Source: Clostridium sp. 'deep sea'
GTDB lineage: Bacteria > Bacillota > UBA994 > PWPR01
DNA: 64,000 nucleotides
Reading direction: 5' to 3'
NCBI RefSeq assembly: GCF_014931565.1
Contig: NZ_CP063353.1
Coordinates: forward strand, 1,860,001 to 1,924,000
Shown: positions 1 to 9,473 of the stretch, piece by piece
How positions within the stretch are numbered: position 1 is the first letter of the stretch
Layout of the letters: the number at the start of each line of letters is the position of its first letter
Made by a program: the position numbers and the translations under genes
Notes under the pieces: model-generated
What the model saw: only the letters and a program-made list of their open reading frames with translations
Told to the model about the DNA's origin: nothing
Database searches by the model: none

Positions 1-822
1 AGTTCCTTTTTGTATTTGTTTATCAAACACAAAATTTCCAAGACTATAAAAGATATACTTATCTTTGTACTGCTCTATGCCTTGAAGTACGTGAGGGTGG
101 TGTCCAAGTATTAAATCAGCTCCACTATCTATAATTTCATGAGCTAATTTTTTTTGTTTTTCACTAGGAAAAAAATCAAACTCATTTCCCCAATGAACTG
201 TTACTACTAAAAAATCACACTGCGCCTTCGCTTTTTTTATCTCAATAGCAATATTATCTTTTACCCTACATATATCTGCTTTATCTTTGTTGTAAATATA
301 GCCCCTAGGTGAAAACATGCTATAACCAAGAAACCCAATTTTATACCCCTCTTTTTCTATAACTAATGGTTTTCTTGCTTCGTTATTTTTTACGCCTGCA
401 CCAATATAACTAATGCCATTATTATGTAGGGCTTGCATGGTATTAGCTAAACCAGCTTCTTTATAATCCATTGTATGATTGTTTGCAAGATTAAGGATTG
501 TAAATCCAGCTTCTTTTAGTTTTGTAGCATTTGCGTTCTTTGCCTTAAAAATTAAATTAGAGTTTTTACAAACTGGATTATTGCCTTCATAAATTGGATT
601 TTCCAGATTGCCAAGTACAATGTCTTTTTTAATAAAGCACTTTTCAACTTGTTTGTAGGGATAATTTAGTCCTTCTTTGATCATTTTTTTCTCAACATCC
701 CGTGATAATAAGATATCTCCAACTGCCACCAGATGTATTTCATTTTCAGTTGTTTTTAACGCACAAAAAACTGTCATAGACATTACAATAGTAAAAATTA
801 TAAATATTAATAGCTTTTTCAT
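1..822 (-). CDS. CapA-family metallophosphatase-like protein, 3' end cut by window
   Basis: Reading leftwards from ATG at 822, the frame is open through position 1 (274 codons), so the C-terminus lies outside the window. The N-terminus has one hydrophobic segment (about residues 3-17), fitting a signal anchor. Next come the family motifs in order: AVGDILLSRD, GNLENP, LANNH, a VHWGNEF block and GHHPH. These are the metal-ligand motifs of the CapA/PgsA calcineurin-like fold, whose members act outside the membrane in capsule or poly-glutamate synthesis or in unknown envelope roles. The start is supported by a GGGAGT ribosome site 6 bases upstream. No other capsule gene is nearby, so the substrate cannot be stated. 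Confidence 0.9.
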   Translation of the reverse strand, partial: MKKLLIFIIFTIVMSMTVFCALKTTENEIHLVAVGDILLSRDVEKKMIKEGLNYPYKQVEKCFIKKDIVLGNLENPIYEGNNPVCKNSNLIFKAKNANATKLKEAGFTILNLANNHTMDYKEAGLANTMQALHNNGISYIGAGVKNNEARKPLVIEKEGYKIGFLGYSMFSPRGYIYNKDKADICRVKDNIAIEIKKAKAQCDFLVVTVHWGNEFDFFPSEKQKKLAHEIIDSGADLILGHHPHVLQGIEQYKDKYIFYSLGNFVFDKQIQKGT

Positions 823-909
823 AAGATACTCCCAATGAGTGTCTGTATCATTATTTATAGTTTATGCAGTATTGAGAATAAGGCTCTACTGATTAAGTAT
901 TTGCTGATA

Positions 910-3114
910 TTAGTAATCTATATGCTGCTTCATCCACTCAAGCTGAGCTGGTTGATTGTCTTCTTTTAGTGTTTTCTGCCATTCTTCATCTGTAAGTCTT
1001 ACTTTTGATAAAAATTCATAATAGCTAAATACCGCACCCCTAGTGAGGTATAAACTACCATCTATCGGTACAACCACAAATATCTCATGAGCGGGACCAA
1101 CCCCAACTTCTAAATAACCCCCATCTGAGAACTCATTAGGAGCAATGGTGTGAATATCGGCAATTACAGCCATATTTTTATCGGTCTCAGAAGTTATTTC
1201 AAACCATCTTATACCATCTCCGGCAAAGGAACTAGTTAAGTACTCTAAAGTACCACCATAAGTCATTATTTTATCATATTCTTGCTCCGTAAGTTGTTCA
1301 TTTTTAAGCTGTTTAATTGAGCAAGTAATTAAAAATTGTAGTAAATCTTCAAATCTCTGCAGCTTACTTTCAAGACCCCCTGAAAGAATACCTCTTTGTT
1401 TTAGATTTTCTCTTGAATACTTTGTTAACCATAATAACTTATCATATACCTCAATACTGGGTTCAACATATCCTTTAGTAATTGGGGTATATCCTCCACC
1501 ACATTCTGCACCACAAAATTTTCCATATAATATTGTATCATGCTTTAGCTCAGACCAACTTGCTAAAGCTGTGGTTAAAGATTTATCTTGCCAGGCTTGA
1601 TTAGTCATAAATGAGGGGTAGCCAGACTCATGTTTTTTTAATAATCCCTTTAGTGTCCACATCCATCCATAATACATATTTGACTGCCATTCATCTTGAT
1701 TTAATTTACTAAATTTATCTTTCAGCTCTTCTAAAATGATTGGATACTTTGACCATTTTTTATCTTCTTCGTTAACTTCTATTTGAATATCATGTGCTCT
1801 ACTTGAACCCAAAGCTGCCATTACATCGAGACCAGAAGGAACTGGTCTTTGAATTGGCTTTACTAACTGTTGAATTATTTCGGAATCTGGAACATATCTT
1901 TGACCCATAAATCTCATTTGTTTTGATACCGGAGTAGACACCCTTGTGTATTTAGCTCTAATTTTGGGTTCAGGTAATTTTTTTGCTTCTAAATACAGTT
2001 TGTTAAGTTTATTTTCATCTGTAAGTGTATTAATATCTGGACTATCTCCATAAACATTTGTTAATAAATCTTTGTAATGATAGATAGTTAAATCGTCACA
2101 GGCTCCCACATAAAAATTAGTTGGCTCAAAAATACCCTCCCATAAATCTATATCATTTGAGTTTTTATTCTCTAAAAACACAGTGTATGTTATAAGTAAC
2201 GCTTGAAGAGTTTGCTTTACATTTCGCTCTTTTTCGCCATTACTTTTAATATTATATAAAGGATAAGGCACTTGACCGTACCACATCATAGTTCTAAAAT
2301 ATCTCTTAAAATCATTATCTCTGGTATAATGCCCTCTTGGTTTATATTGGCTATAATCCAACTCAAATGGAAATATTTTTGACTTTAAAAATCCACCTTC
2401 GCCAAGTATTAGTTCATACTCTGCAGTAGCAAGATTAGCGGCTTCTTTAGGTATATAATCAGGCAGTTCTTTCTCTAATGTAAGCCATGCTGTTGCAAAA
2501 AAAGATATATTTTTAAGTAGGGCTTGCTTAACCTCTTTATTAATTACTTTGATATATAACGATACAGATTTCTGCATCATGCTCTCTGTAAGCTGTTCTG
2601 TGTAACCTATTAGCGTATCCTTTTCTAAAGTTCTTAGTGAGTAATTATAAAAAACATGGTACACCTGAAGTACAGAATCTGTGGTAATAAATGACGGTAT
2701 CTCACGGTACTCATTATTCTCATATATGTAAAATAGCTGTTCTTCTTTGCTAGGCATAACCACAAACCCGTTTTGGCAAATAAGCTTTTTTTGGTTATCA
2801 GTTAAGCCTTCAAACTGGTCAAGGTTTTCGATATTTGATAAATCTTCTTTTACCTTATAGGGTTTAACTAAAGTCTCAAAACTTGAAGCAGTATACGGAA
2901 CGTTAATGTTTTTTTCTTTTCTTTTACTGGCAAATTGAACTTTTTCTTGCGGTTTTAAGTCTTGCTCTTTTACATTATCAATTTTATGTACTGGATTATT
3001 ATTGTCTTTGCTTGAAATGTTATTAAATCTATTAGTACAACCCGTTGGCAGTACCAGAACAGATGTTAAAATAGTAAAACATAAAATGTAACTAACTACT
3101 TTTTTTAAAAACAC
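910..3114 (-). CDS. DUF3160-type lipoprotein
   Basis: 734 aa. The N-terminus is a lipoprotein signal with a lipobox-like PTGC (Cys26), so it is probably attached to the outer face of the membrane. The body is a single long all-globular region; features such as GFVVMPS early on, FITTDSVLQVYHVFY near residue 145, and GDGIRWFEIT and VGVGPAHEIFVVVPIDG near the C-terminus match what I know of the DUF3160 family. The family has no known function. It ends 88 bases from the CapA-like start and shares its strand, so co-transcription is possible. No catalytic motif was seen. Confidence 0.8.
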   Translation of the reverse strand: MFLKKVVSYILCFTILTSVLVLPTGCTNRFNNISSKDNNNPVHKIDNVKEQDLKPQEKVQFASKRKEKNINVPYTASSFETLVKPYKVKEDLSNIENLDQFEGLTDNQKKLICQNGFVVMPSKEEQLFYIYENNEYREIPSFITTDSVLQVYHVFYNYSLRTLEKDTLIGYTEQLTESMMQKSVSLYIKVINKEVKQALLKNISFFATAWLTLEKELPDYIPKEAANLATAEYELILGEGGFLKSKIFPFELDYSQYKPRGHYTRDNDFKRYFRTMMWYGQVPYPLYNIKSNGEKERNVKQTLQALLITYTVFLENKNSNDIDLWEGIFEPTNFYVGACDDLTIYHYKDLLTNVYGDSPDINTLTDENKLNKLYLEAKKLPEPKIRAKYTRVSTPVSKQMRFMGQRYVPDSEIIQQLVKPIQRPVPSGLDVMAALGSSRAHDIQIEVNEEDKKWSKYPIILEELKDKFSKLNQDEWQSNMYYGWMWTLKGLLKKHESGYPSFMTNQAWQDKSLTTALASWSELKHDTILYGKFCGAECGGGYTPITKGYVEPSIEVYDKLLWLTKYSRENLKQRGILSGGLESKLQRFEDLLQFLITCSIKQLKNEQLTEQEYDKIMTYGGTLEYLTSSFAGDGIRWFEITSETDKNMAVIADIHTIAPNEFSDGGYLEVGVGPAHEIFVVVPIDGSLYLTRGAVFSYYEFLSKVRLTDEEWQKTLKEDNQPAQLEWMKQHIDY

Positions 3115-3154
3115 TTTTAATCACCTCTATTATTTTTAACTACTAAGCTTTATT

Positions 3155-4024
3155 CTATTGCTTTATTATTGCTTGTTCTAAAAAATCTCCACTATCATAT
3201 TTAATTGCTATCCATTTGCTTTTAGAACTAGCTTTTATATGTACATTTATGATATCGCTCTTGTGTTCAGACTTTTTAATAATGAATATATCTTCATACT
3301 CTTTACTCTCCACTAAGCCTTCAAAGCCAAAGCCTATCCACTTATAAGAGTTAATTACCTTATTGCCATTTTGTAATAGCTCAATAGCTAATAATTCATC
3401 AGAGCCATCTTTATCTATATCTAAAAAAATGTAATCATCAAAAGGTTTTGAAAGTCTTGAACCTCTCCACTTGGGAAAAAGGCTATTATCTATCCAGTCA
3501 TATATATACGGTCTTTTTTCTAAAACTGGATAGAATTTAGTTTTTTTATACATAGCAATTGATATCTCTAAATTGCCATCTCCATCTACATCACAGGTTT
3601 GTACCTTCCAAGGATTCATCTCTTTAAAAGACTTAGAGTAGGTTTTTTGTAACTCACTATTGAATGAATAAATAACAAAATTCCTGCCAAATTCACTACC
3701 TTTAGCCCCTATAATCATTAGTATTTCATCAGTACAATCTTTATTAATATCTGCTATACAATAACTTATAATTTTCTCATTATCTGCTACTACGCTCACC
3801 GAATCTAATATAGTTTGTTTTCCATCTAAAGAAGTAATTATTAAACTTTCTGCCGAACACGTTAAGGCATAGTCATTATCTTTAATATGTATTGTTTTAG
3901 ACTTGCCTAGTATATTGTTTGCTTTTATTATATTTTTTAGGTTAAGGCTTAAAACTAAAGCAAGTGATAAAGCTACTATAAAAATGATTAATACTTTTTT
4001 GAGAATTAAGCTATTATGTCTCAA
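3155..4024 (-). CDS. Membrane-anchored protein with FG-GAP/VCBS-like repeats
   Basis: 289 aa, with one N-terminal membrane segment (about residues 9-27) and an extracytoplasmic domain. Short acidic segments (IADINKDCTDEILMI, CDVDGDGNLEISI, DIDKDGSDELL) follow the pattern of calcium-binding FG-GAP/VCBS beta-propeller blades. It lies 40 bases upstream of the DUF3160 lipoprotein gene on the same strand, so the two are probably co-expressed at the cell surface. Its function is unknown. The family call rests on these repeats only. Confidence 0.6.
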   Translation of the reverse strand: MRHNSLILKKVLIIFIVALSLALVLSLNLKNIIKANNILGKSKTIHIKDNDYALTCSAESLIITSLDGKQTILDSVSVVADNEKIISYCIADINKDCTDEILMIIGAKGSEFGRNFVIYSFNSELQKTYSKSFKEMNPWKVQTCDVDGDGNLEISIAMYKKTKFYPVLEKRPYIYDWIDNSLFPKWRGSRLSKPFDDYIFLDIDKDGSDELLAIELLQNGNKVINSYKWIGFGFEGLVESKEYEDIFIIKKSEHKSDIINVHIKASSKSKWIAIKYDSGDFLEQAIIKQ

Positions 4025-4201
4025 TACACTGTCTCCTTATCATATACCACATATTACTAAATTATATCAATTTATAGTTCTGCATTTTATCTAATACTCC
4101 TTTAATACAAGCTCAAATAATACTTGTTTACTTACCTGTTGTTATTAAAAACTTTGTCGCTAAACATAAACTATTGTACAATGACACAGGGGGTGAGTAA
4201 A

Positions 4202-5090
4202 ATGATAGACTTACATATTCATACAACTTCATCAGATGGTTCAGATGAACCGAAAAACATTCTTATTAAGGCACAGTCATTAGGACTTAAGTATATTTCT
4301 ATTACAGATCATAACTCTATTGGGGCCTATAAAAAGTTAAAAGACATTAACTTGAAGAGTTATTATAATGGTCAAATTATTCCTGGTTGTGAGTTTGCTG
4401 CTATCCATAATGGAAGACCAATTGAAATATTGGGATATGGTATAGATATTGAAGCAATAGATTCAATGGGAATTATTTCTGATGAGAATTTTTTTGAGCG
4501 AGAAAACAAGAATCTAAAAAAAATGTTAAAGGTATGTCAAAATCTTAATCTTACATATAGTAAAACTTTATCAATAAAAGGTAGTAAATATTTTGCAACA
4601 CAAGTATTACACTCTGACTTAAAGAAATATCCTGAAAATGAAAAATACTTCGCTAAGAAAATATGGGATAATGTCAATGCCTTTTATAGACTATGTGTTT
4701 GTAACGAAAATAATCCTTTTTACATAAATAAAACTGAAAATTATCCAACTGTAAATGAAGTTACAAGCTTAATAAAAAATGCTGGTGGTAAAGCATTTCT
4801 TGCTCATCTCTATGGTTATTTAGTAAACGATTATAGTGAATTATTAAATTCAGTCACCTCATTAAATGTACTTGATGGCTTAGAGTGTTATCATTCTCTT
4901 CATTCAGTAGATAAAAACAAAATATCTACTTAATTACTGCAACGAAAAACACCTATACTCATCAGGTGGCAGTGATTATCATGGTAAGTTAAAACCAACT
5001 GTTAAACTAGGTGAAAGTATACCTGGAGTTTATATTCCAGTTAAAATACTAAAAAGCTGGATATCTGAATTAAAATGTCAATCTTTTTAG
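4202..5090 (+). pseudogene. PHP-domain phosphoesterase, frameshifted
   Basis: The start at 4202 is chosen because a GGGGGTGAG ribosome site lies 7 bases upstream and because the PHP motif DLHIHTTSSDG starts at residue 3. Further PHP metal motifs are SITDHNS, GCEFAA and FLAHLYGY. The frame stops at 4931-4933, but the missing C-terminal part (NYCNEKHLY, SGGSDYHGK) continues in another frame to a TAG at 5088-5090. The shift lies in an A-rich stretch near 4911-4925, consistent with one extra base. Intact relatives are cytoplasmic metal-dependent phosphoesterases of about 290 aa, of the YciV/RnmA type. It is either a recent pseudogene or a sequencing error in a homopolymer. Confidence 0.8.
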
Positions 5091-5654
5091 TGTTAGCTTG
5101 GGGCTATAGCCACTAACTCTACAAAGAAAAGATCTATTTAAACTAATATAAACATATAAAAAACCACAGATGAAGGTGCTGGGGTGTAAGGATTATGATA
5201 AACCTGCCCCATTCTGTTTATTGATATTTTTAGGTAATGCCTATACTTCATTTTATTACGTATAACATATTTCTTTTCCCTTTGTATACTTGGTGGTTTT
5301 AAAAAATACTACGTTAATTTTGTAAACTAGAATTATTTTTTAAACATAACTCTTTTAATAAACATAATGTACATTTTGGCTTTGCATTACAGATATCTAA
5401 ATAGCCTTTAGCACAATACATCCATAAATAAGCATCAATTTCTGAAACAGAGTACCCCGTTTTACTTGAAATTACACTTATTGCATTCACTGCTTCTTTT
5501 TCAGTTGGATTTTTAGAGCAACAAATGCCTAATCTATGTGAACTTAAGATTCGTTTTATATGAACATCTGATGCTAGAATTTAAAACAGACAGGTTAAAT
5601 ACGAAAATCCTTAAATGAGATATAATAAGATAATCAGATAAGGAGAACTAGAAG

Positions 5655-5945
5655 ATGGGGAAAAAGAGATATTTCACACCAGAGTTCAAGCAAGATGCAG
5701 TTGACTATTATCAATCATCAGGAAAAACAAAGACAGAGGTAGCAAGAGAACTTAAAGTAGGATTAACAACATTACATGAATGGATAGCAAAAGCAGAGAA
5801 AAATAATGGAGCTGTAGTGCATAGAGGGTCGGGGAACTATAGCACAGATGCTGAAAAAGAGATAGCAAGACTAAAAAAAGAATTAAGAGACCATAAGGAT
5901 GCCTTAGAAATACTAAAAAAGGCTATAGGCATACTGAACAAGTAA
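5655..5945 (+). CDS. IS3-family transposase OrfA (HTH protein)
   Basis: 96 aa. The N-terminal helix-turn-helix (FTPEFKQDAVDYYQSSG ... VARELKVGLTTLHEWI) is the usual transposon-end-binding domain, followed by a leucine-rich coiled coil (DAEKEIARLKKELRDHKDALEILKKA). The AAGGAGAA ribosome site lies upstream of ATG 5655. It ends at 5945, but a slippery heptamer at 5916-5922 allows fusion to the orfB frame to make the active transposase. Confidence 0.92.
   Translation: MGKKRYFTPEFKQDAVDYYQSSGKTKTEVARELKVGLTTLHEWIAKAEKNNGAVVHRGSGNYSTDAEKEIARLKKELRDHKDALEILKKAIGILNK
5916..5922 (+). promoter_or_regulatory. Programmed -1 frameshift heptamer A AAA AAG
   Basis: The heptamer is correctly phased to the orfA frame (CTA AAA AAG). 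After a -1 slip the orfB frame is open without a stop from here through the orfB catalytic region. This is the standard way IS3 elements make the OrfAB transposase. No stem-loop was analysed. Confidence 0.8.
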
Positions 5946-6007
5946 CTGAAGTAATATACACTCAAACATTTGAGACATCAAAGAAACGCAAGATTTCAGT
6001 TAGCGGT

Positions 6008-6817
6008 GTGCTTAGATTACTAAGCGTTTCAACCTCTGGTTATTATAGTTGGAAAAACAGAACTCCTTCAAAACAAGCAGAGAGAAAAAAGAAGATCACT
6101 GAAGAAATTGTACAAATATACAATGAGAGCAAACAGATATATGGAGCTCCAAAGATAACTACTATACTTAATGCTAGAGGTTATAAGATAGCTGAAAAGA
6201 CGGTAGGTAATTATATTAGAGAAGCAGGGATAAAAGCTATATGGGTAAGTTCATATATAAAAACGACAATTGACCCTGACTTTGATTCTAAACTAAAGAA
6301 TATTTTAGCTAGGCAATTTAACCCTAGTAGGCCTAATTCAGTTTGGGTTACAGATATAACATATGTATATACAATTGAAGGATTTGCTTATTTAATATCT
6401 ATAATGGACTTATTTTCACGTAAAATAATTGGATGGCATATATCTAATAGCTTATGTACATCTGGTGTTATTAAAGCAATTCAAAAAGCCAAAATTAGCC
6501 GTAAGATTGATGAACCAGTAATTATTCATAGTGACCGTGGATGCCAATATATTTCTGATGCTTACATTGCTGAAACTCCATCAAGTAGCTTTATACGCAG
6601 CTATTCTGCAAAAGCCACCCCTTGGGATAATGCATGTATAGAATCTTTTCATGCCCTTATTAAAAGAGAGTGGCTTAATAGATTTGTTATTAAGCATATT
6701 AACCATGCTCACAAATTAGTTTTCGAGTATATAGAGTGCTTTTATAATACTACTAGAATTCACAGCCATTGCAATATGATGTCACCACATGACTTTGAAA
6801 ATAATATAGCTATCTAA
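6008..6817 (+). CDS. IS3-family transposase OrfB (DDE integrase core)
   Basis: 269 aa from GTG/ATG-like start context at 6008; the biologically relevant product is probably the OrfA-OrfB fusion made by slippage at 5916-5922. The rve integrase core shows the DDE residues: WVTDITYV, IIHSDRGCQY and DNACIESFHALIKREW. The upstream HTH_21-like part (KQIYGAPKITTIL) is also present. It is full length with no stop, and its C-terminus reaches within about 50 bases of the right IS end. Confidence 0.92.
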   Translation: MLRLLSVSTSGYYSWKNRTPSKQAERKKKITEEIVQIYNESKQIYGAPKITTILNARGYKIAEKTVGNYIREAGIKAIWVSSYIKTTIDPDFDSKLKNILARQFNPSRPNSVWVTDITYVYTIEGFAYLISIMDLFSRKIIGWHISNSLCTSGVIKAIQKAKISRKIDEPVIIHSDRGCQYISDAYIAETPSSSFIRSYSAKATPWDNACIESFHALIKREWLNRFVIKHINHAHKLVFEYIECFYNTTRIHSHCNMMSPHDFENNIAI

Positions 6818-7623
6818 TATTAAGGATTTTTTCGCTTTTAAGTTGTCCTTTTTCTTGACCTAGGACCACATCTGGTTTTATGGCATCTATACCAACATTA
6901 CGTAAATACTCCAGCGCTAAAGCTATTCCAAAGAATTTAATTTTATATGTTTTTTCACTCGCTAATTTTTTAGCAATATTATATGGTGTATCACTTGTTA
7001 CAAATTCATCTAAATTCCCATGCATTTCTTTAATTTCTAAAAGTCTATTAATATTACTTTCAAGAGATGCCATTTGTTTATGGATAGCTAAATTGCCACA
7101 TTTAAGAGAACGTATTCCATCAACATAGTAATGTGAATCCTTTTTTAATATTTTATTATAATCATAATAAAAAAACAGATCATCAATTTTACTTAATTGG
7201 GGCACAATTTTATACCAAGGTCGCTGATTAGTAAGAAAAGAATAAATCATACCGCGTACATGTTCACTAAAATTAAACTTATATCCATTTTTACGCTTTT
7301 TAATATAATCCATATGACCAATTTCTTGATTAAGTTTTAAGTTTGCATTATTGGCTTCACTAACTATTACTTGCATCAGTAAATTATAATCCATAAACCT
7401 TTACTCCCTTTTTAACATTTAATCTATTGCAAAATCTTTAGTATTAAAATTATTATATTCCAATTAATAGTATATTAATAGTTAAAAATAATAAATGTAA
7501 TATATTAAATATAGTTTTCGTTAATATATTTCAATAAGAACTATTTTCCTTATAAATTTTTACCCAAAATATATGGCTCATAGATTTATAGTACAAAATA
7601 AAGAGTATTTTAATCTGCCAAGT

Positions 7624-7653
7624 AAAAAAACCTGCCGTATAAGCAGGTTTTTA
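7624..7653 (-). terminator. Rho-independent terminator downstream of the S10 peptidase gene
   Basis: AAAAACCTGC and GCAGGTTTTT form a perfect stem around a short loop, with A and T tracts on both sides. It lies 15 bases beyond the stop of the carboxypeptidase gene and could work in both directions. Confidence 0.85.
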
Positions 7654-7667
7654 TCATTAAATATTAT

Positions 7668-9104
7668 TTATTTAGTGGGGTCTTCACCCTGAATAAAGGC
7701 ATACATATCATCTGTTACAGCTTGAATGTTTTCTTCCCCCAAATATGCCATATGACCGGCTTCATATCCTTTAACAAAAACCCTATCCATAGGCAAATCA
7801 CTATGATCTAAAGTATAATAAAGAATACCAATTTGAGTGCAGATATCATACCAGCCATTAATAAAGAAGGTACGCATGGTTGGTGTTCGGCGCATGGCAG
7901 AACTCAAACTCTCGGATGTGTTTTGTCCTTTAATATCGTTATTCCAACTGGTCCATAGGGTGTGAGAATTAACAAAGTTACGATCCCAGTGAATACCTAG
8001 TAACGGAAATACTTCACCACAAAGCACTGCTTGGAAGAAGGGATTATACTTACCTTCAGCTCCATCATCACCAGGACCCCATTTTTCTTCGCTTAAACTT
8101 GGTGTGTGTAATGGTCGAGTAATACGTCCGTCTAAACGTGATACTGCACTATTTTTATTGCGTGCAACTTCACTACGATACTCAACAGCATCCAAAAATA
8201 GGGCTCTTTTTTCTAAATACTCTCGAGAAACTCCAGTATAGTAGATTACTCGGTTAATAATATGTTCACGAGCTTCTCCTACTAAATTTTTTCCTTTATA
8301 TAAAGCAAGTAAATACTCGGTATCAGCAAACTGTTTGGCCTCTGCCACAAATTCATCTATAGTTTGATTACAAGGCTTATTATGATACCAATTTACAGCA
8401 GCCAAAGTTGGAAAAGCCAAAACAGCTGGATAAATAGGGGGTTTATCTCCAAAAGATTTACCTAAAGTAACAGTATTGCCAATCATAATTAGGCCATCAA
8501 AAGTTACGCTGTATGCACGATCTGAACCAGAGAGAGAACCCATGCCAGCAACTGTACTTGCACGTGTGCATCCATAACTTTCACCCATTAAGTATTTAGG
8601 ACTTTGCCAGCGATTATAACGAGCTAGCCAAGCCTGAATAAAGGTAAGAATTGCTTCGGCATCCTGCTCAATTCCAAAAAACATATCTTTTTTAGATTCA
8701 TCTAATAAACGACCAAAACCTGTTCCTACAGGGTCAATAAGCACTAAATCGGCTATGTCTAGTAGGCATTGGTCATTATCGCAAGATTCATAAGGTGGTA
8801 GTGGTAAAGCACCATCATCGGCTTCGCCGTACTTAACCCTTTTGGTACCCAAAAAACCAACATGCACCATCATAGAAGATGTACCTGGTCCACCATTAAA
8901 ACCAAATAAAACCGGACGTGACTTTGTGTCTTCTACATCAGAACGAAAATATGAATAAGAAAAAATCGAGGCTAATGCTTTACCTTCATCATCATAAAAA
9001 ACATTATCCTCACTCACAGTATGGTAGGGTATTTCCTGACCACGTAAAATAATGCTTCCTTCTCCCGTAAATCGAGAAGGGGTAAAAATATCAGTTTTTA
9101 ACAT
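7668..9104 (-). CDS. Peptidase S10 family serine carboxypeptidase
   Basis: 478 aa. The S10 signatures are clear: the oxyanion-hole region FGFNGGPGTSSM near residue 70, the nucleophile motif GESYGCTR (Ser near 175), the catalytic Asp in NGWYDICTQ (near 420) and the catalytic His in GYEAGHMAY (near 450). No signal peptide was seen, so the enzyme is probably cytoplasmic, as for other bacterial S10 members. It releases C-terminal residues from peptides. It is monocistronic, with its own terminator. RBS GGGAGG lies upstream of ATG 9104. Confidence 0.93.
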   Translation of the reverse strand: MLKTDIFTPSRFTGEGSIILRGQEIPYHTVSEDNVFYDDEGKALASIFSYSYFRSDVEDTKSRPVLFGFNGGPGTSSMMVHVGFLGTKRVKYGEADDGALPLPPYESCDNDQCLLDIADLVLIDPVGTGFGRLLDESKKDMFFGIEQDAEAILTFIQAWLARYNRWQSPKYLMGESYGCTRASTVAGMGSLSGSDRAYSVTFDGLIMIGNTVTLGKSFGDKPPIYPAVLAFPTLAAVNWYHNKPCNQTIDEFVAEAKQFADTEYLLALYKGKNLVGEAREHIINRVIYYTGVSREYLEKRALFLDAVEYRSEVARNKNSAVSRLDGRITRPLHTPSLSEEKWGPGDDGAEGKYNPFFQAVLCGEVFPLLGIHWDRNFVNSHTLWTSWNNDIKGQNTSESLSSAMRRTPTMRTFFINGWYDICTQIGILYYTLDHSDLPMDRVFVKGYEAGHMAYLGEENIQAVTDDMYAFIQGEDPTK

Positions 9105-9473
9105 AAGTGTTCCCTCCCTAATAATACTTTTTATTTAATTACTATTTTTATTATATCATAGCTCTGGAGCAAAACTGGCTACTACAGGGTTAGTTTATTG
9201 TTTACTTATTCTTAATTTTCACATTTCTTTTAGTAGTATTCATATAAGTTATCTATAAATTTATAAATATTAGCTTAATTTAGAATAAATAGGAATATCT
9301 GAGATTGAGGTTGGTTATATATGCTTTGTTGTGAGAGTAGGTTATTTATGTAATTAGTTATTATTAATATTACTAGTATAATTTTTGTAAGAGAATTTTT
9401 TTTATTTTACACCTTTCTTTAAAATCGCTTTTATTACTAATCCTAAAACACTATTTAAGTGTAACTTGAAGAA
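9105..9473. other. AT-rich intergenic region, no gene seen
   Basis: About 370 bases between the S10 peptidase start and the next gene's stop. It should hold the peptidase promoter; no open frame, hairpin or repeat stood out. Confidence 0.5.

Larger units (their letters stand above)
5569..6868 (+). mobile_element. Complete IS3-family insertion sequence (1300 bp)
   Basis: The ends are TG (5569) and CA (6868). The terminal inverted repeats are imperfect (TGATGCTAG at the left; TGGTCCTAG as the reverse complement of the right, continuing with AAAA-rich blocks and a shared TCCTTAA). A 4-bp target duplication CATC flanks it at 5565-5568 and 6869-6872. It carries orfA and orfB with a programmed frameshift site. 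The left and right ends are confirmed by a deleted relative at 41877-42218, which preserves both. It is intact as far as can be read, so it may be active. Confidence 0.92.
5314..7394 (-). pseudogene. HhH-GPD (endonuclease III-like) DNA glycosylase, split by IS3 element
   Basis: The N-terminal part (7394 down to 6869) runs to ...GIDAIKPD. The C-terminal part (5568 down to 5314) resumes with DVHIKRILSSHRLG and ends with a cysteine set C-x5-C-x2-C-x5-C, close to the 4Fe-4S loop of the endonuclease III family. Removing the IS (5569-6868) and one copy of CATC restores a single 258-codon frame reading through DAIKPDVHIKR, a typical HhH-GPD catalytic-region sequence. The intact protein would be a base-excision-repair glycosylase. 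The interruption should abolish function; the N-terminal piece reads about 20 codons into the IS before stopping at 6810. Confidence 0.85.
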
